A stretch of DNA of 64,000 nt from positions 1-64,000 of the forward strand of contig NZ_JBHTDD010000017.1 of NCBI RefSeq assembly GCF_042666615.1. Reading direction: 5' to 3'. This stretch comes from KBS50 sp042666615. Its GTDB lineage: Bacteria; Actinomycetota; Actinomycetes; Mycobacteriales; Micromonosporaceae. The notes under the pieces are model-generated. The model was given only the letters and a program-made list of their open reading frames with translations, was not told the DNA's origin and ran no database searches. Made by a program: the position numbers and the translations under genes. The stretch's first letter is position 1, and every line of letters starts with the position of its first letter. Below, in pieces: positions 40,450-49,426 of this stretch.

Positions 40450-41937
40450 TCAGTGACCGTGTCCTACTTTTCCGGCGTTGCTGCCTGTTCTGGCGGGTAG
40501 GAACAGAGCGGTGGTGATCGCGGCGGCGGACAGCACCGCGCCGATGATGAAGGCCAGCCGCATGCCGTCAAGGTTGGCGAGTGCGGCGGCGACTCCCTTC
40601 GCCTCCAGTGAATCGGCTCGGGCGCTCATCACGGTGACCACGAGCGCGGTACCGAAGGCCGCCGCTACCTGTTGCAGTGTGCCCAGGATGGAACTGCCGT
40701 GGGCGTAGAGGGCCGGCGGAATCGCGCCGAGCCCCAGGGTGAAGACCGGGGTGAAGGTCGCGGCGAGAGCCACCATCATCAGCGTGTGCAGGGCGAGGAT
40801 CTGCCAGTACGGCATGGACATCGATATCTGGGTGAAGCCGACGAGCGCGAGTGTGATCACGATCGTGCCCGGGATAACCAGGACCCGGCCGCCGAACCGG
40901 TCGAACAGACGACCTATGCTCGGTCCGAGCAGACCCATCGCCAGACCACCGGGCATCACGAGCAGCCCAGTCTGCAGGGCGCTGAGCCCGCGAACGTTCT
41001 GCAGGTAGAGCGGCAGCAGGATCATCGAGCCGAGCATCGCCATGAAGGCGACCGACATCAGGATCAGCGCGATCGTGTAGGTGCGGTGCTTGAGGGTCCG
41101 CAGGTCCATGAGCGGCGAGCCGAGCTTCTGCAGCGACATCTGGCGGAAGACGAAGACGGCGATAGCGACCAGACCGGCCACGACGATCCCGGTGGCTTGG
41201 CCGATGCTGCCGCCCTGGAACCGGCTGAGCCCGTAGACCAGACCACCGAAGCCGAGTGCGGCCAGCACGACGCTGAACCAGTCGATGGTGCTGACCTCGG
41301 GTTCGCCGACGTTCTTGAGCTGCTTCATGCCGCCCCAGGTGATCAGGGCGGCAATGGGGAGCACGGCGGCGAACAGCAGGCGCCAGGACCCGAAGTTGAG
41401 GATCACGCCTGAGATCGCCGGGCCCATCGCGGGCGCGACCGAGATGGCCAGGGTGACGTTGCCCATCACCTTGCCGCGGTTCTGCTCGGGCACCACATGC
41501 ATCAAGGTGGTCATCAGCAGCGGCATCATGACAGCCGTGCCTGAGGCCTGGATGATGCGGGCGCCGAGGAGTACCTCAAAGCTCGGCGCGACGATGGCCG
41601 ATGCGGTGCCGAGCAGGAACAAGCCCATTGCCGTGGCGTAGGCGCTGCGGGTGGATACCCGCTGGAGGAACCACCCGGTGATCGGGATCACCGCCGCCAT
41701 GGTCAGCATGAAGGCGGTCGACAGCCATTGGGCGGTCTGCTCGGTGATGTTCAACGCGCCCATCACGCGGGGGATCGCGTTGATCATGATCGTTTCGTTG
41801 AGGATGACGATGAACGTGGCCAGCACAAGCAGCCGAATCACGGGCGGCGTACCGACCGAGGTCGCGGACTTGGCAGGCGAGTCGAGCTGTTGGACGGGCA
41901 CGCTACCTCGATCGGGTCGTGGGCAGATAGTGGTCAT
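40450..41937 (-). CDS. MFS multidrug transporter, DHA2 family
   Basis: The 495-residue protein has about 14 membrane helices after a 30-residue cytoplasmic start. Motifs include ATFIVILNETIMINAIP (helix 1), AQWLSTAFMLTMAAVIPITG (helix 2), GARIIQASGTAVMMPLLM and SVAPAMGPAISGVIL (motif C). It resembles the EmrB/LfrA/MdrP-type pumps. It is in the same direction as the sigma operon but 280 bases upstream of it, with nothing recognisable between. Confidence 0.9.
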   Translation of the reverse strand: MTTICPRPDRGSVPVQQLDSPAKSATSVGTPPVIRLLVLATFIVILNETIMINAIPRVMGALNITEQTAQWLSTAFMLTMAAVIPITGWFLQRVSTRSAYATAMGLFLLGTASAIVAPSFEVLLGARIIQASGTAVMMPLLMTTLMHVVPEQNRGKVMGNVTLAISVAPAMGPAISGVILNFGSWRLLFAAVLPIAALITWGGMKQLKNVGEPEVSTIDWFSVVLAALGFGGLVYGLSRFQGGSIGQATGIVVAGLVAIAVFVFRQMSLQKLGSPLMDLRTLKHRTYTIALILMSVAFMAMLGSMILLPLYLQNVRGLSALQTGLLVMPGGLAMGLLGPSIGRLFDRFGGRVLVIPGTIVITLALVGFTQISMSMPYWQILALHTLMMVALAATFTPVFTLGLGAIPPALYAHGSSILGTLQQVAAAFGTALVVTVMSARADSLEAKGVAAALANLDGMRLAFIIGAVLSAAAITTALFLPARTGSNAGKVGHGH

Positions 41938-42468
41938 GGTCGGCTGTACTGCTGGCCATCGGCGTCACGCCAAGACTGACCGCCACCTCCGACAAATTCG
42001 TCGCAGCGACCCACATTGCGAGACTTCCCGCCGGATGTCACCCCGTTTTCGTCAGCAGCGGGCGGCCGGCTGGCTGTCGAGGGGATCCTTCCCCGGCCCG
42101 AGGGCGGCGTTCACCGCGTAGCGGGCCCGAGGGCGGCGTTCACCGCGTAGCGGACTGGCGCCTGGTTCGGCGTACCCGCGCCGCGGCCGCCGGACGCGGT
42201 CGGCATGAATGTGCACGGGATCGCCGGGTGCCTGGGCAGCCCGCTGCTTCGCGGTGGGAGCGGCGGACCCGCCCCACTACCCGCGCTACCTGGCGGCGGT
42301 CGTACTCGGGTACGCGCCATGCAGTCGACCGAATCTCGCTCTTGACCCGGGACGTCGACACATGGCCTAAATTGATCTTTAACCTGTGCGGCGCGGCCGG
42401 GCATTTGTCGATTTCTTCTTCGTAGAGGTTGTCTTCCCGGTTGCGCTGCCTCGGTGACCCGGCTTGGG
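41938..42468. other. Intergenic region with decayed-looking DNA
   Basis: About 530 bases lie between two leftward genes. They contain an exact 29-bp tandem duplication and a locally AT-rich segment (42370-42430) that encodes two TTA codons in one frame. No protein family is recognised on either strand. Confidence 0.4.
42096..42153. repeat. Exact 29-bp tandem duplication
   Basis: Two identical adjacent 29-base copies (42096-42124 and 42125-42153) begin GCCCGAGGGCGGCG. The lack of any difference suggests a recent event. Confidence 0.9.
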
Positions 42469-43683
42469 TCATGCCGTGGTGCGTAGTTCCGCCAGCAGCA
42501 TCGCGGCGGCGGTTTCGGCGAAGGTGTCGTCGTTGGCGGAGGCATCGACCTCGGCGGGAGTGATGTGGGCAGGCAGGTGATCGAGCAATGCCTCGCGCAG
42601 CGCACGGTCGGCGGCCGGGTGATGGAATGGCCCGCCCGGCACCGAGAGGGCGGACAGTCCTGCCGTCGGCAGGATCACCTGCACCGGTCCGCGTGCGGTT
42701 GCCAGCTTGGCTGCGATCTCGGCGCCGATCTGGCGGCATTCGTCAACCGAGGTACGCATCAGGGTGGCAGTGGGACCGTGTCGGTACAGCGTGCGGTGCT
42801 GGTAGCGGTCGGGCAGGTGGTCGTGCGTGCCGAAGATCGCGAGGTCGCACCCGCCGATCGAGACGAGTTGGGGGATGCCGTGGATGCCGGCGGCGGTGAG
42901 TCGGTCCGGGCCGGCGGTGGCCGTGCCGCCGACGACGTGGCTGGCGATCTCCGCGGTGGTGAGGTCCGCGACGGCGTCGACCCAGCCGCTGGCGGCCAGG
43001 GTTTCGAGAGATCGGCCGCCGACACCGTTGGCATGGAAGATGATCGTTTCGTAGCCGGCGGTAGACAGGTGCCGCCGGGCGGCCGAGACGCCGTCGGTGG
43101 TAACGCCGAGCATGGTTAGCGCGACCACCCGCGTGCCAGCTCGGTGGGTGTCCATGGACGTCCCGAGCAGCGCCGTGGTGACGGCCACGGCGCGGTCGAT
43201 CGCGAAGCGGGAGAAGCGGTTGATGCCGGCGATGTCGACGACGGCGGGCAGTACGACGAGGTCGCTCGCGCCGATGACGGAGGACATGTCGCTGGCGGCC
43301 ATGGTGGTGACGATGACCTTCGGCAGTCCCAGTGGCAGGGTGCGGAATCCGGGCGCGGCGGTCATGAGAGCGCCGGATCCGCCCATCGCGAGGACGGCGT
43401 GGAGTCGTCCGTCCTGGTGGAGGTGGCGCAGCACGTGGCCGAGGCCGTCGGCCATGATCGTCAGACTGGCTGCCCGGTCTGGCGCCGCGCGGACCGTGTC
43501 AAGGGTCGAACCGGCGGCGGCGCAGACGTCCTCCCGCGAGATATCAGGCGATACAACGGGACTGTCCCGGACGCCGATGTCGACAAGCAGTGGCGTGTGA
43601 CCGTTCTGCGCCAGCAGGCGAGCGGCCAGCGCGTATTCCTCGCCTTTGGTGTCGAGGGCACCGGCCAGGACGACTGTGGCCAA
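42469..43683 (-). CDS. UPF0261/Tm-1-like ATP-binding protein
   Basis: A TTG start at 43683 with an upstream AGGAGG gives 404 residues beginning LATVVLAGALDTKGEEY. It matches UPF0261 (Tm-1-like N-terminal) proteins: DTKGEEYALAARLL, LAMGGSGALMTAAPGFRTLPLGLPKVIVTTMAASD, DIAGINRFSR, and FHANGVGGRSLE. In the plant Tm-1 protein this domain is fused to a TIM barrel. Here the TIM-barrel partner is encoded separately at 51769-52686. The biochemical role of the bacterial family is unproven. It is divergent from a MocR regulator that probably controls it. Confidence 0.88.
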   Translation of the reverse strand: MATVVLAGALDTKGEEYALAARLLAQNGHTPLLVDIGVRDSPVVSPDISREDVCAAAGSTLDTVRAAPDRAASLTIMADGLGHVLRHLHQDGRLHAVLAMGGSGALMTAAPGFRTLPLGLPKVIVTTMAASDMSSVIGASDLVVLPAVVDIAGINRFSRFAIDRAVAVTTALLGTSMDTHRAGTRVVALTMLGVTTDGVSAARRHLSTAGYETIIFHANGVGGRSLETLAASGWVDAVADLTTAEIASHVVGGTATAGPDRLTAAGIHGIPQLVSIGGCDLAIFGTHDHLPDRYQHRTLYRHGPTATLMRTSVDECRQIGAEIAAKLATARGPVQVILPTAGLSALSVPGGPFHHPAADRALREALLDHLPAHITPAEVDASANDDTFAETAAAMLLAELRTTA

Positions 43684-43701
43684 ACCGACCTCCTGGTTGT
43701 T

Positions 43702-43735
43702 TCGTTCTAGAACGATTTGTTCGTAGAATATTCGC
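43702..43735. promoter_or_regulatory. MocR promoter/operator, leaderless
   Basis: TCGTTCTAGAACGA (43702-43715) is a perfect 14-bp palindrome. GTAGAATATTCGC (43723-43735) directly abuts the ATG at 43736, and TAGAAT (43724-43729) is a good -10 box six bases before it, so the mRNA should be leaderless. The 13-mer recurs, with T-to-C changes, at 52847 and 52910. Confidence 0.65.
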
Positions 43736-45283
43736 ATGGCAGATGGGGTTTGGGAACGTGCTCGGTCGATTCGACAGATCGACGATGGGCGGCCGTTGTA
43801 CGAGCGGCTGGCGAACGTCCTCGGTGACGGCATCCGGGGTGGTGACCTGCCGGCCGGGCACCGGATGCCGACGGTACGGGAACTCGCCGAACTGCTCCAG
43901 GTCAGCGTCACGACGGTGATGAGCACGTACACCCATCTGCGCACCGAGGGACTTGTCACCGGTGAGGTGGGCCGCGGCACGTTCGTCACGAAGTTGGCGG
44001 GACCCGCGCCGTCGCTCCGCCAGGTGCGAGATGACGATCGCGACGAGCTTCGTCGTCGGCGACCGCCACGACCGGCGGCTCTGCCTGCCCTGGCCTGGCG
44101 CCGTGGCGCCCTCGCCCTGGCCGAGAGCCGGCTGCGGGCGGCCTTTCCGGGCGCGGCCGACCTCATGCGTGGCGGACCTGATCCGTCGATGCTCCCGACC
44201 TCGCCGATCAGGCGGGCGTGGCATGCGGCCGCCGAGTCGCTCAGCGCCGCCGATCTGCAGTACCCGACGCACCTCGACCCGGACCCGGTGCTGGTCGAGC
44301 AGCTGCTGCCCCGGCTGCGCCGGGACGATATCGAGGCGGGACCCGACGACATTCTGGTGGCGAGCTCCACCCAGCAGGTCCTGGCCCTGGTGACCGAGTT
44401 GCTGCGGGCCGAGGGAGGCCGCGAGCAGGTCATCGCGGCGGTCGAGGAACCGGGATATCAGACCGCGATGGACACGTTCGAGCGCGGGGGTCTGGCCCTT
44501 GTCGGCATGGCGATGGACGCCGAGGGCGTGCGTCCGGAGGCGCTGGAGGAAGCGATAGCTGCCGGGGCGCGGGTGGCTCTGTTCACTCCGCGAGCCCAGA
44601 GCCCGACCGGCGTGAGTTGGACCGTTCAGCGCCGTGCAGCCCTCGCGGAGGTGCTGCTCGCACACCCGTCGGTGTGGATCGTGGAGGACGACCACTTCGC
44701 CGAGGCCGCGTCTTCCCGCCCCGGCAGCCTGGTATCGGACCCCCGGCTGCGCGAGCGGGTCATCTATGTGCGGAGCTTCTCCAAGAGCATCGCCCCGGAC
44801 CTGCGAATGTCCGCGGTGGTGGCCGGCGATGAGTTGCGCACACGGCTGGCACTCGCGAAGACGTACGCCGATGGCTGGACGCCGCGTGCCGCGCAGCGCT
44901 GCCTCGCCGCGCTGCTTGCCGATCCGGAGACCGATCGGGTCCTGGATGGCGCCAGGCGGGCCTACGAGCACCGGCGCGGCACCCTCGCCGATATGATCCG
45001 CGAGCGGACCGATGGTGCGATCTCCGCGACAGCCGGGCCGGACGGACTGCACCTGTGGCTGCCGATGCCATCGCGCTGGGGGGCGGGTGAGGTGGTCGCG
45101 GAGACGGCGGGCCACGGATTCCTGCTGGCCACCAGCGATCCGTTCTACCTGCGGCCGGGGCACGATCGGTTCATCCGGCTCAACGCAGGTGTCGCGGACC
45201 TGACAGTGACCTCGGCGGTGGCGGAGGCGCTGGCGCGGACCGCACGCAAGGTGCCGTCCGGTCGCGTCGTGTTGACCCCGTGA
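43736..45283 (+). CDS. MocR/PdxR-type regulator (GntR winged helix plus aminotransferase fold)
   Basis: The 515-residue protein has a GntR winged helix in residues 20-88 (LYERLANVLGDGIRGGDLPAG, VSVTTVMSTYTHLRTEGLVTG, GRGTFV). A fold-type I aminotransferase domain (about 120-500) follows, with TPRAQSPTGVSWT, the VEDDHFAE motif and the PLP lysine Lys350 in SFSKSIAPDLR. MocR proteins sense PLP or its adduct with an amine ligand. This one should bind its own promoter and the two divergent catabolic promoters that share its motif, so the pathway substrate or an intermediate may carry an amino group. Confidence 0.93.
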   Translation: MADGVWERARSIRQIDDGRPLYERLANVLGDGIRGGDLPAGHRMPTVRELAELLQVSVTTVMSTYTHLRTEGLVTGEVGRGTFVTKLAGPAPSLRQVRDDDRDELRRRRPPRPAALPALAWRRGALALAESRLRAAFPGAADLMRGGPDPSMLPTSPIRRAWHAAAESLSAADLQYPTHLDPDPVLVEQLLPRLRRDDIEAGPDDILVASSTQQVLALVTELLRAEGGREQVIAAVEEPGYQTAMDTFERGGLALVGMAMDAEGVRPEALEEAIAAGARVALFTPRAQSPTGVSWTVQRRAALAEVLLAHPSVWIVEDDHFAEAASSRPGSLVSDPRLRERVIYVRSFSKSIAPDLRMSAVVAGDELRTRLALAKTYADGWTPRAAQRCLAALLADPETDRVLDGARRAYEHRRGTLADMIRERTDGAISATAGPDGLHLWLPMPSRWGAGEVVAETAGHGFLLATSDPFYLRPGHDRFIRLNAGVADLTVTSAVAEALARTARKVPSGRVVLTP

Positions 45284-45293
45284 GCTGGTGGAC

Positions 45294-46553
45294 TCAACCG
45301 CTGCGGACATCGGCCCAGACTCGCGACTCCGCGCCGCCCACCACGCGGCCCCGCTTGATGGTCGTTCGCCGGCCAGGCGCGTTTCGCAGGACATCGACGA
45401 GTGAGGCGGCGGAGAACACGACCAGGTCGGCCACCGCGCCCACCTGGACACCGTCTGCCGGCGCGCCGACATAGCGAGCCGCGCCGACGGTCACCATGTC
45501 GAACGCCTGCCGGATCTGCTCGGGTACGCGCAGCTGTGCCGCCAGCACCGTCGCCATCGCCACCTCGGCCGGATCGAGCCGCCCGAACGGAAACCACATG
45601 TCGTGCACGTTGTCACCGCCAGCGCAGACCTCGACCCCGCGCGCGATCAGGGTGCGCAGCCGGGAGGTGCCCCGACCACGTGGCGGGATCTCGTCGCCGA
45701 CCAGCAGCTGGTTGCCCAGCGGACAGACGCAGATGTGGATAGCCGCGGCGCGTACGGCGGCGATCACCTCCTCGGCGGTCGCGTCATCGTAGGCGTCGAG
45801 CGCGCAACAGTGCCCCGCCCGTACTCGGCCCACCAGACCGAGCTCGACCGTGCGCCGAGCGAGCCGTTCCAGGTCACGCTGCCCAGGGTCGTAGCTGTAG
45901 TCGCAGTGGACGTCCAGCGGCACCCCGGTCTCGCCGGCGAGCGCGAGGACGGCCTCCAGGTGGGCGGCCCGGTCGTCGGGGTGCTCAACGTCGGGTGCGC
46001 CGGCGAGCACGTCGGCGCCTTCCGCCAGGGCCGCACGCAGCAGACCCCGGGCGCGCGGGTCACGGGCGATGGGCTGCTGCGGGAACGCCACGAGCTGGAT
46101 GTCCAGCGCGGTGGCGTACCGGTCGCGAAGCTCCATCATCGCGTACAGCGCGGTAAGCCCGCCGATCGGATCGATGTCGACGTGGGCGCGGATGGTTCCC
46201 ACGCCGTGGCCGATGGCGAGCGTGAAAGCCTGGCTGGCGCGAGCGATCAGGTCGTCGCGGGCGTAGTGGGCCTTGACCTGCCGCGTCCGCGCTGAGGCAC
46301 GGTGGACCAGGGTCCCGGCACCGGGCGGGGGCAGACGCGGGTAGGTCAGGGCCTTGTCGATGTGCAGGTGGGGTTCGACGAACGCCGGTGTCACCAGGCC
46401 GCCGTCGGCGTCGAGCACCTCCCCGGCCGTGTCGCGAGGGTTGCCGTCGGTCGCCGGTTCGATGCGCTGGATCCGGCCGTCGGAGACATGGATGTCGACC
46501 GGGTCGTCCCGGTCGAGAAGCAGCGCGTCGCGGATCAGCAGCGTGTCACGCAT
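45294..46553 (-). CDS. Amidohydrolase, cytosine-deaminase-like
   Basis: The 419-residue protein has the metal-dependent amidohydrolase signature: FVEPHLHIDKAL (HxHxD-like site), DVHCDYSYDPG, GHCCALDAY and AGGDNVHDMWFPFG. This follows cytosine deaminase and related cyclic-amide hydrolases. It probably opens or deaminates a nitrogen heterocycle. It is the last gene of a ten-gene leftward operon and overlaps the preceding 40-residue gene. Confidence 0.87.
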   Translation of the reverse strand: MRDTLLIRDALLLDRDDPVDIHVSDGRIQRIEPATDGNPRDTAGEVLDADGGLVTPAFVEPHLHIDKALTYPRLPPPGAGTLVHRASARTRQVKAHYARDDLIARASQAFTLAIGHGVGTIRAHVDIDPIGGLTALYAMMELRDRYATALDIQLVAFPQQPIARDPRARGLLRAALAEGADVLAGAPDVEHPDDRAAHLEAVLALAGETGVPLDVHCDYSYDPGQRDLERLARRTVELGLVGRVRAGHCCALDAYDDATAEEVIAAVRAAAIHICVCPLGNQLLVGDEIPPRGRGTSRLRTLIARGVEVCAGGDNVHDMWFPFGRLDPAEVAMATVLAAQLRVPEQIRQAFDMVTVGAARYVGAPADGVQVGAVADLVVFSAASLVDVLRNAPGRRTTIKRGRVVGGAESRVWADVRSG

Positions 46554-46668
46554 CCGGCCGCCCGGGCTCGTCGGTGCCGAAGCCGGGCAGGGTGCCGCGT
46601 TCGGCGAGGCTGACCGTTTCCTCGGTCTCCACCACGAGCCTGAGCTGACACACCGGAAACATGCTCAC
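46546..46668 (-). CDS. 40-residue protein between hydrolase and amidohydrolase genes
   Basis: A GTG at 46668, preceded by AGGAGG, overlaps the alpha/beta hydrolase stop, and its own stop overlaps the amidohydrolase start. The product contains MFPVCQLRLVVETEETVSLA and ends EPGRPDA. No family is recognised. The strong ribosome site and overlaps at both ends argue that it is translated, perhaps as a small subunit or coupling peptide. Confidence 0.55.
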   Translation of the reverse strand: MSMFPVCQLRLVVETEETVSLAERGTLPGFGTDEPGRPDA

Positions 46669-47564
46669 GTGTTCCCTCCTGTGGTCATTCCGACAAGCCC
46701 TCGCCCGAGGGTGCCGGGGTCGCGGGGCACCCAACCGCCGCTGGTGACCGACGCGAGAAACGTCTCCAGCGTGTCGTTGAACGCCGCCGGTTCCTCGATG
46801 GTGATCGTGTGGCCGGTGCGCGGCAGTACGCACAGGGCGGCGGTGGGCATGACCCGCTTGAGCATCAGGTTGACATCGAGGCAGCCGTCGTCCTCGTCGC
46901 CGACCACGAGCAGCACCGGCGTGGCCACCCGGGACAGGGTCTCCCGCAGGTCATACAGCGACGGGCGCAGCGCCAGCACCCGGGTGAACGTCAGCGCCAT
47001 GCCCAGCGGATCGTGGCCGGCCAGCCGGTCTCCGAACCGGTGCCACGCCTCGGGATCCTTGCGCTTGAGCTGCAACCTGGTGGGACCGTCGCGGTAGACC
47101 CGTGCCGCCGCGGCCACGTCGTGCCGGAACAGGTCCGCCGCGGCGCGCGCCTCCGCGGCGAAGCCGTCCCGCTGGTGGGGGGCCGACCCGTAACCGGCGC
47201 CGGCGACGGTCACGCTCAGGCAGCGGTCCGGGTGCGACATCGCCAGGTGCAGCGCGCAGAAGCCGCCCATCGACAGACCGACCACGTGTGCGGCATCGAT
47301 GCCGAGGTGGTCGAGCACGGTCACCGCATCAGTCACGGCAATGTGCTGCCCGTACCGGGCGGGATTGGTGGGCACATCGGACGGCGGATAGCCGCGTGCG
47401 TTGTACCGCACGCAGGTGTACCGGTCGGCGAACCGGTCCACCTGTGCGGCCCAGTCGCGCTGGTCACCAGCGACCTCGTGGAGAAACAGCAGCGCCGGTC
47501 CGCTGCCCCGGACGGTGACCGCGAGTCGGGTGCCGTCGGCGCAGACGGCGAACGAGTCGGTCAC
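46665..47564 (-). CDS. Alpha/beta hydrolase (3-oxoadipate enol-lactonase-like)
   Basis: A GTG at 47564 overlaps the upstream stop (GTGA) and gives 299 residues. Features are FLHEVAGDQRDW, nucleophile elbow GLSMGGFCALHLA, VVGDEDDGCLDV for the acid, and RTGHTITIEEP for the catalytic His. The HG oxyanion motif is HE here. By its place in the operon it probably hydrolyses a lactone, ester or C-C bond in the catabolic pathway. Confidence 0.85.
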   Translation of the reverse strand: MTDSFAVCADGTRLAVTVRGSGPALLFLHEVAGDQRDWAAQVDRFADRYTCVRYNARGYPPSDVPTNPARYGQHIAVTDAVTVLDHLGIDAAHVVGLSMGGFCALHLAMSHPDRCLSVTVAGAGYGSAPHQRDGFAAEARAAADLFRHDVAAAARVYRDGPTRLQLKRKDPEAWHRFGDRLAGHDPLGMALTFTRVLALRPSLYDLRETLSRVATPVLLVVGDEDDGCLDVNLMLKRVMPTAALCVLPRTGHTITIEEPAAFNDTLETFLASVTSGGWVPRDPGTLGRGLVGMTTGGNT

Positions 47565-48415
47565 GACGCGTCCTGCTCGCGCAGCGCCGACCAGGCCGGC
47601 CAGACGTGCCGCATCAGCTGGAACGACAGCGCCGTCATCGGCAGCGGCAGGATCTCGGCGTCGGCCTCGCGCAGTGCCGAGCGCAGGTCCTTGAGCAGGA
47701 TGTCGAGGTCCTCGCCGGCGACGTACCGCTCCCACCACGGCTTCACCCGTGGCCAGTTCTCCGCCACCCAACTGCGTCCGACACTGACCGACAGCATCGC
47801 CATGAGTTGGTCCTCGCTCACGTCATGGCTGTCGACCAGGCGGATCGCCTCGAAGACCCCCATCATGTTGATGCCGAACGTGAGCTGGACGGCGAGTTTG
47901 GTCGCCTGTGCGGTGCCGACCCGCTCCCCGACGTGGAAGATGTTGCTGCCCATGAGATCGAGAAGCGGGCGCAGGCGCCCGAAGACGTCGGCCGGCGCGG
48001 CCACCATGAGGGTAAGCGTGCCCGCCTCGGCTCCCCACGGTGCGCCGGACATCGTCGCGTCGACCGCGGTCACCCCGTGCGGATCAAGTGCGTCGGCCAG
48101 CCCACGCATCGTGGTGGGGTCGAGGGTGCTGCACACGACGACGGTGCGCGGCACGGCGACGCTGGCCACGCCCGCGTCCCCGAGCAGGACGGCGCGGGTC
48201 TGCGCCGCGTCGCGGACGACCGAGAAGACGGTCTCGGACGCGTGCCGGGCGGCCTCGGCCGGTGAGTCGACGACGGTGATCCCGGCTGCCGTGGCCAACC
48301 CGCGGCGGCCCGGGTCGGGATCGTACCCATACACCCGGTGGCCGCCCCTGACCAGGTTGGTCGCCATGCCCAGGCCCATTGCTCCGAGGCCGATGAAACC
48401 GATCGACGCCGTCAT
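47561..48415 (-). CDS. NAD(P)-dependent beta-hydroxyacid dehydrogenase family protein
   Basis: The 284-residue protein has Rossmann motif GFIGLGAMGLGMATNLVRGG, the substrate motif DATMSGAPWGAEAGTLTLMVA and the catalytic Lys in ATKLAVQL, as in 3-hydroxyisobutyrate and tartronate semialdehyde dehydrogenases. It is clearly paralogous to the gene at 56070-56948 in the divergent operon. It should oxidise a hydroxyacid or reduce a semialdehyde intermediate. Confidence 0.9.
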   Translation of the reverse strand: MTASIGFIGLGAMGLGMATNLVRGGHRVYGYDPDPGRRGLATAAGITVVDSPAEAARHASETVFSVVRDAAQTRAVLLGDAGVASVAVPRTVVVCSTLDPTTMRGLADALDPHGVTAVDATMSGAPWGAEAGTLTLMVAAPADVFGRLRPLLDLMGSNIFHVGERVGTAQATKLAVQLTFGINMMGVFEAIRLVDSHDVSEDQLMAMLSVSVGRSWVAENWPRVKPWWERYVAGEDLDILLKDLRSALREADAEILPLPMTALSFQLMRHVWPAWSALREQDAS

Positions 48416-48455
48416 CGGGTCGCCACCTCCACACGGTGACCGTAGGTGCGGGTAC

Positions 48456-48758
48456 TCATCGGCTCAGTGTCAGGATCTCGCTGCCGGCGATGTGCGGTTC
48501 GGCCGCGGCCCGGGCCCGGAGGACGGCCTGCCACCGCGGGTCCGCGCGGAACGCCGCCCACCGCTCGTCGCGGGCCTGCTCGTCGGCGAACTCCAGGACG
48601 TACACCAACTGCTCGCCCTTGGTCAGTTGGCGGCGCCACGGCCCGTACGCGGTGATGCCGTGTGTGGCGAACAGCTTGAGGGATACGGCGGTGAACTCGT
48701 CGAACAGAGCTTCGCTGTGTCCCGGCGTGATGGTGTAGAACCGCAACTCGGCGATCAT
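48456..48758 (-). CDS. NIPSNAP-family protein
   Basis: The ATG at 48758 gives 100 residues with the ferredoxin-like NIPSNAP pattern: ELRFYTITPGHSEALFDEF, GITAYGPWRR, LVYVLEFADEQARDERWAAF and a short end SEILTLSR. Small NIPSNAPs are found in many catabolic operons but their function is unclear. It overlaps the isochorismatase gene by four bases (ATGA). Confidence 0.85.
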   Translation of the reverse strand: MIAELRFYTITPGHSEALFDEFTAVSLKLFATHGITAYGPWRRQLTKGEQLVYVLEFADEQARDERWAAFRADPRWQAVLRARAAAEPHIAGSEILTLSR

Positions 48759-49426
48759 ACGGTGCCTCCTGACTGGGCGTGGTCGGTTTGGTTCCAGGCG
48801 GCTCGGATGTCGTCGACATCGGCGACGACAGCGAACCGTTTGGCGGCGGTCGCCAGCGCGGCGGCGTGCAGGTCCATGTCCCAGGACGCGCACGCGTCGG
48901 CGGCGATCGTCACGAAGAAGTCGCGGGCGAAGGCCTCCCGCACGGTGGTGTCGACGCAGACGTTTGTGGAGACGCCGCAGCAGACGACGGTCTGCCGGCC
49001 GAGGCTGCGCAGCACCAGTTCCAGGTTGGTGCCGGTGAAGCCGCCGTACCGGTACTTGTGCACCACGTGGTCGCCGGGCTCGGGCGCGAGCGCCGCCACC
49101 GCCTGCTGCCCCCAGGTGCCGAGACGGCAGATGTCGGGAGCCGAGAACGCTGCCCGGGACCGCGCGTCCCGCCAGGCCGGCGAATCGCTGGCGCCGCCCG
49201 GCAGCGTGGTGTGCAGGACGTGGATCACGGGTACGGCGGCGCGCCGCGCGGCAGCGGCGAGGCGGGCGGCGGCAGGCAGCACCCGCTGGGCGTGGCTGAC
49301 GTCGCGACCACCCACCACAGCGGTCTTCCCGGCGGGGTCGACGAAGTCGTTGCAGAAGTCGACGAGCAGCAGAGCGGTCGTCGACGGGCGGACCCGGGCG
49401 GACAGTGGAGCATCGGTGGCGGTCAC
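48755..49426 (-). CDS. Isochorismatase-like cysteine hydrolase
   Basis: The 223-residue protein has the Asp-Lys-Cys layout of the family: LLLVDFCNDFVDP (Asp), HKYRYGGFTGTNLE (Lys) and CGVSTNVCVDTTVREAF (Cys). Relatives hydrolyse amides such as N-carbamoylsarcosine, nicotinamide, biuret or peroxyureidoacrylate. In this operon it probably removes ammonia or a carbamoyl group downstream of ring opening. Confidence 0.88.
   Translation of the reverse strand: MTATDAPLSARVRPSTTALLLVDFCNDFVDPAGKTAVVGGRDVSHAQRVLPAAARLAAAARRAAVPVIHVLHTTLPGGASDSPAWRDARSRAAFSAPDICRLGTWGQQAVAALAPEPGDHVVHKYRYGGFTGTNLELVLRSLGRQTVVCCGVSTNVCVDTTVREAFARDFFVTIAADACASWDMDLHAAALATAAKRFAVVADVDDIRAAWNQTDHAQSGGTV

Noticed and set aside
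42140..42472. A 110-codon leftward frame whose ATG overlaps the UPF0261 stop (ATGA)
   Set aside because: It contains two TTA codons, is Arg-rich, runs through the 29-bp duplication and resembles nothing known. The overlap alone is not enough to call a gene.
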